Shown here: one piece after another, positions 3,785 through 5,108 of the stretch
How positions within the stretch are numbered: the stretch's first letter is position 1
How the letters are laid out: the number at the start of each line of letters is the position of its first letter
Assembly (NCBI GenBank): GCA_025963815.1
Contig: JAOQAA010000061.1
Coordinates: forward strand, 1-5,108
Source of the DNA: Capsulimonas sp.
GTDB taxonomy: Bacteria; Armatimonadota; Armatimonadia; Armatimonadales; Capsulimonadaceae
DNA: 5,108 nucleotides
Reading direction: 5' to 3'
Position numbers and translations under genes: made by a program
Notes under the pieces: model-generated
What the model was told of the DNA's origin: nothing
What the model saw: the letters and a program-made list of their open reading frames with translations, nothing else
Database searches by the model: none

Positions 3785-5108
3785 TCAACTAGCAACCAGC
3801 AGCAGATAAATCGCGACCTCCAGCCCGCCACCCGGAGCATTCGCGGCTTCGACGCGGCCGCCGTGCAGATGGACGGCGTGTTCGGTGATCGCAAGGCCGA
3901 GGCCGACGCCGCCGCTTTGGCGGTCGCGGGATGGGTCGACGCGGTAGAACGGCTGGAAGACTTCTTTCAGCAGGGGTTCGGGGATGCCGGGGCCGTGGTC
4001 GCGCACATGAATGACGGCTTCGGGCGGGGTCGTTTGGGAACGCGTCAGCGTGACGGAAACCTGGCCGTTCTCGGGGGTATAACGGACGGCGTTTCGAATG
4101 ACGTTTTCGATGGCGCTACGCAGAAGCTCCGCGTCGCCGGTCAGAGTGAAGGCGTCCGATGTGTCTGGAGGCGCGTCGAGACGCACCGTGGAGTGGACGG
4201 AGCGCGCTTCGAAGTCAGCGTCATCAACCACTTCACGCACGAGATCCCCAAGAGCGACAGGGTCGCGGCGGCGCACGATCATTCCGCTCTCCATCAGGGA
4301 CAGCATGGAAAGCTGGCCGATCAGAGTGTTTAGCCGCTCCGCCTCGCGTTCGATCCGGTCCAGCGCCGGCTGCGCGGGGTCGCCCGAAGCGCGGCGCGCG
4401 AGGGCGAGCGCGACGTTCAGTCGTGTCAAGGGCGAACGCAGCTCATGGGAAATGTCGGCCAATAATCGCTGCTGCGCGGCGACCAGGGTCTCCAGGCGGC
4501 CCGCCATCTGGTCGAAGTCGCGCCCTAAGTCCCCGATCTCGTCCCGGCGACGCCCCACGGATTTCCCGACCCGCGTGGAAAAATGCCCTTCGGAAATGCG
4601 AAGCGCCGCCGCGCGCATCTGGACAATCGGCCGGGAAACATGGCGCGCCAACCAGAAACAGATCAGGGCGGCGACCGCGCAGACCGAAAGCACGCGCGTG
4701 GCCGACACCGAAAACGCCGGCAGCAGATTGCTGATCTCACTGACGAGAAGATATTCGTGACCGGATGGCCCCGCTACCTGGCGCACTGTCCACATCGCCG
4801 CCGGACGCAGCTGAAATTTGATCTCCCCGGAGCTGCCGCCTTTACGTGCGAGTTCGGACGCATGGGCCGGCGCCGCCAGAAGCGAGACTTCCCCAGATCG
4901 GTCAAATAAATAGGCGTGGATACTCGCGATCCCGTTCACGCGGACCAGATAGGCGTCGAGCGCATCAACGCCGTCGCGCTCGTAAATTTCCGCCGCCGTC
5001 TGCGCGTAAACACCCAGCGCGCCGTTTTCCAGGCGGCGCCAGCGCGCGGTCATTGAGCCCTGCCCGAGCGTCGGCGTCACGGCGAGGGTGACCGTGATCA
5101 CCGCCCCC
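3785..5108 (-). CDS. CpxA-like two-component sensor histidine kinase, 5' end cut by the window edge
   Basis: This membrane sensor kinase passes phosphate from a conserved His to a response regulator, whose gene is not seen here. Residues are counted from the GTG at 5101, which is probably internal: the frame continues to the edge and residues 1-12 look like the end of a first membrane helix. An extracytoplasmic sensor region follows (about 15-130), then a second membrane helix (about 137-152), a HAMP linker (about 150-205), the HisKA domain with ISHELRSPLTRL (phospho-acceptor H219, codon at 4445-4447), and the HATPase domain. The last shows an N-box (IENVIRNA, 331-338), G1 (DHGPGIP, 368-374), F-box (FQPFYR, 382-387) and G2 (GGVGLGLAI, 397-405). 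The FYRVDPSRDRQSGGVGLGLAI stretch and the QQRLLADISHELR linker resemble E. coli CpxA more than PhoR, so envelope stress sensing is more likely than phosphate sensing; the stimulus cannot be read from sequence. The gene converges on pstS. All catalytic motifs are intact. Confidence 0.93.
   Translation of the reverse strand, partial: GAVITVTLAVTPTLGQGSMTARWRRLENGALGVYAQTAAEIYERDGVDALDAYLVRVNGIASIHAYLFDRSGEVSLLAAPAHASELARKGGSSGEIKFQLRPAAMWTVRQVAGPSGHEYLLVSEISNLLPAFSVSATRVLSVCAVAALICFWLARHVSRPIVQMRAAALRISEGHFSTRVGKSVGRRRDEIGDLGRDFDQMAGRLETLVAAQQRLLADISHELRSPLTRLNVALALARRASGDPAQPALDRIEREAERLNTLIGQLSMLSLMESGMIVRRRDPVALGDLVREVVDDADFEARSVHSTVRLDAPPDTSDAFTLTGDAELLRSAIENVIRNAVRYTPENGQVSVTLTRSQTTPPEAVIHVRDHGPGIPEPLLKEVFQPFYRVDPSRDRQSGGVGLGLAITEHAVHLHGGRVEAANAPGGGLEVAIYLLLVAS

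Noticed and set aside
4098..4760. Several long + strand open frames opposite the histidine kinase
   Set aside because: Their Arg/Ser/Ala-rich translations are antisense shadows of intact HisKA and HATPase motifs on the minus strand.

Overview
The window reads as a piece of a bacterial chromosome with fairly GC-rich genes and AT-rich intergenic DNA. The lipoprotein PstS and the CpxA-like two-component sensor would suit a diderm (Gram-negative type) bacterium. The phylum cannot be fixed from the sequence. The mix of families and the GC-rich palindromic intergenic repeat made me think of Armatimonadota-like or similar soil lineages, but that is only a guess.

Left part (1-1595, + strand): a strong Rho-independent terminator (45-90) closes an upstream unit. 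A copper-type regulatory module follows: a consensus-like promoter overlaid by a CsoR-type operator (94-123), a CsoR repressor gene with a TTG start (146-436), and a small CXXC heavy-metal-binding (CopZ-like) protein (470-694). The expected logic is autoregulation: Cu(I) binding releases CsoR and permits synthesis of more CsoR and of the small copper-binding protein. No P-type ATPase is visible. Directly behind lies an ATP-grasp ligase-like gene (699-1595) whose reading frame is interrupted by an in-frame TAA at 1344-1346 and whose 5' end may also be damaged. It looks like a recently inactivated gene, or one affected by a sequencing error.

Middle part (1592-2568): a DUF695-type gene on the minus strand (1592-2050) converges on the ATP-grasp gene, and their stop codons share the four bases TTAA. 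A long AT-rich intergenic stretch (2051-2568) follows. It holds a TATAAT promoter covered by a dyad, an internal hairpin, and a strong terminator ending near 2436. Together these look like a self-contained non-coding transcription unit of about 185 nt, or a leader with an attenuator, upstream of pstS. This is the most interesting unexplained item in the window.

Right part (2569-5108): pstS (+, TTG start, lipoprotein phosphate-binding protein) stands without visible pstCAB. It converges on a CpxA-like sensor histidine kinase (minus strand) that runs off the right edge. Between their ends lies a perfect 31-bp inverted repeat with a third, degenerate arm, possibly a dispersed repeat or a bidirectional transcription barrier.
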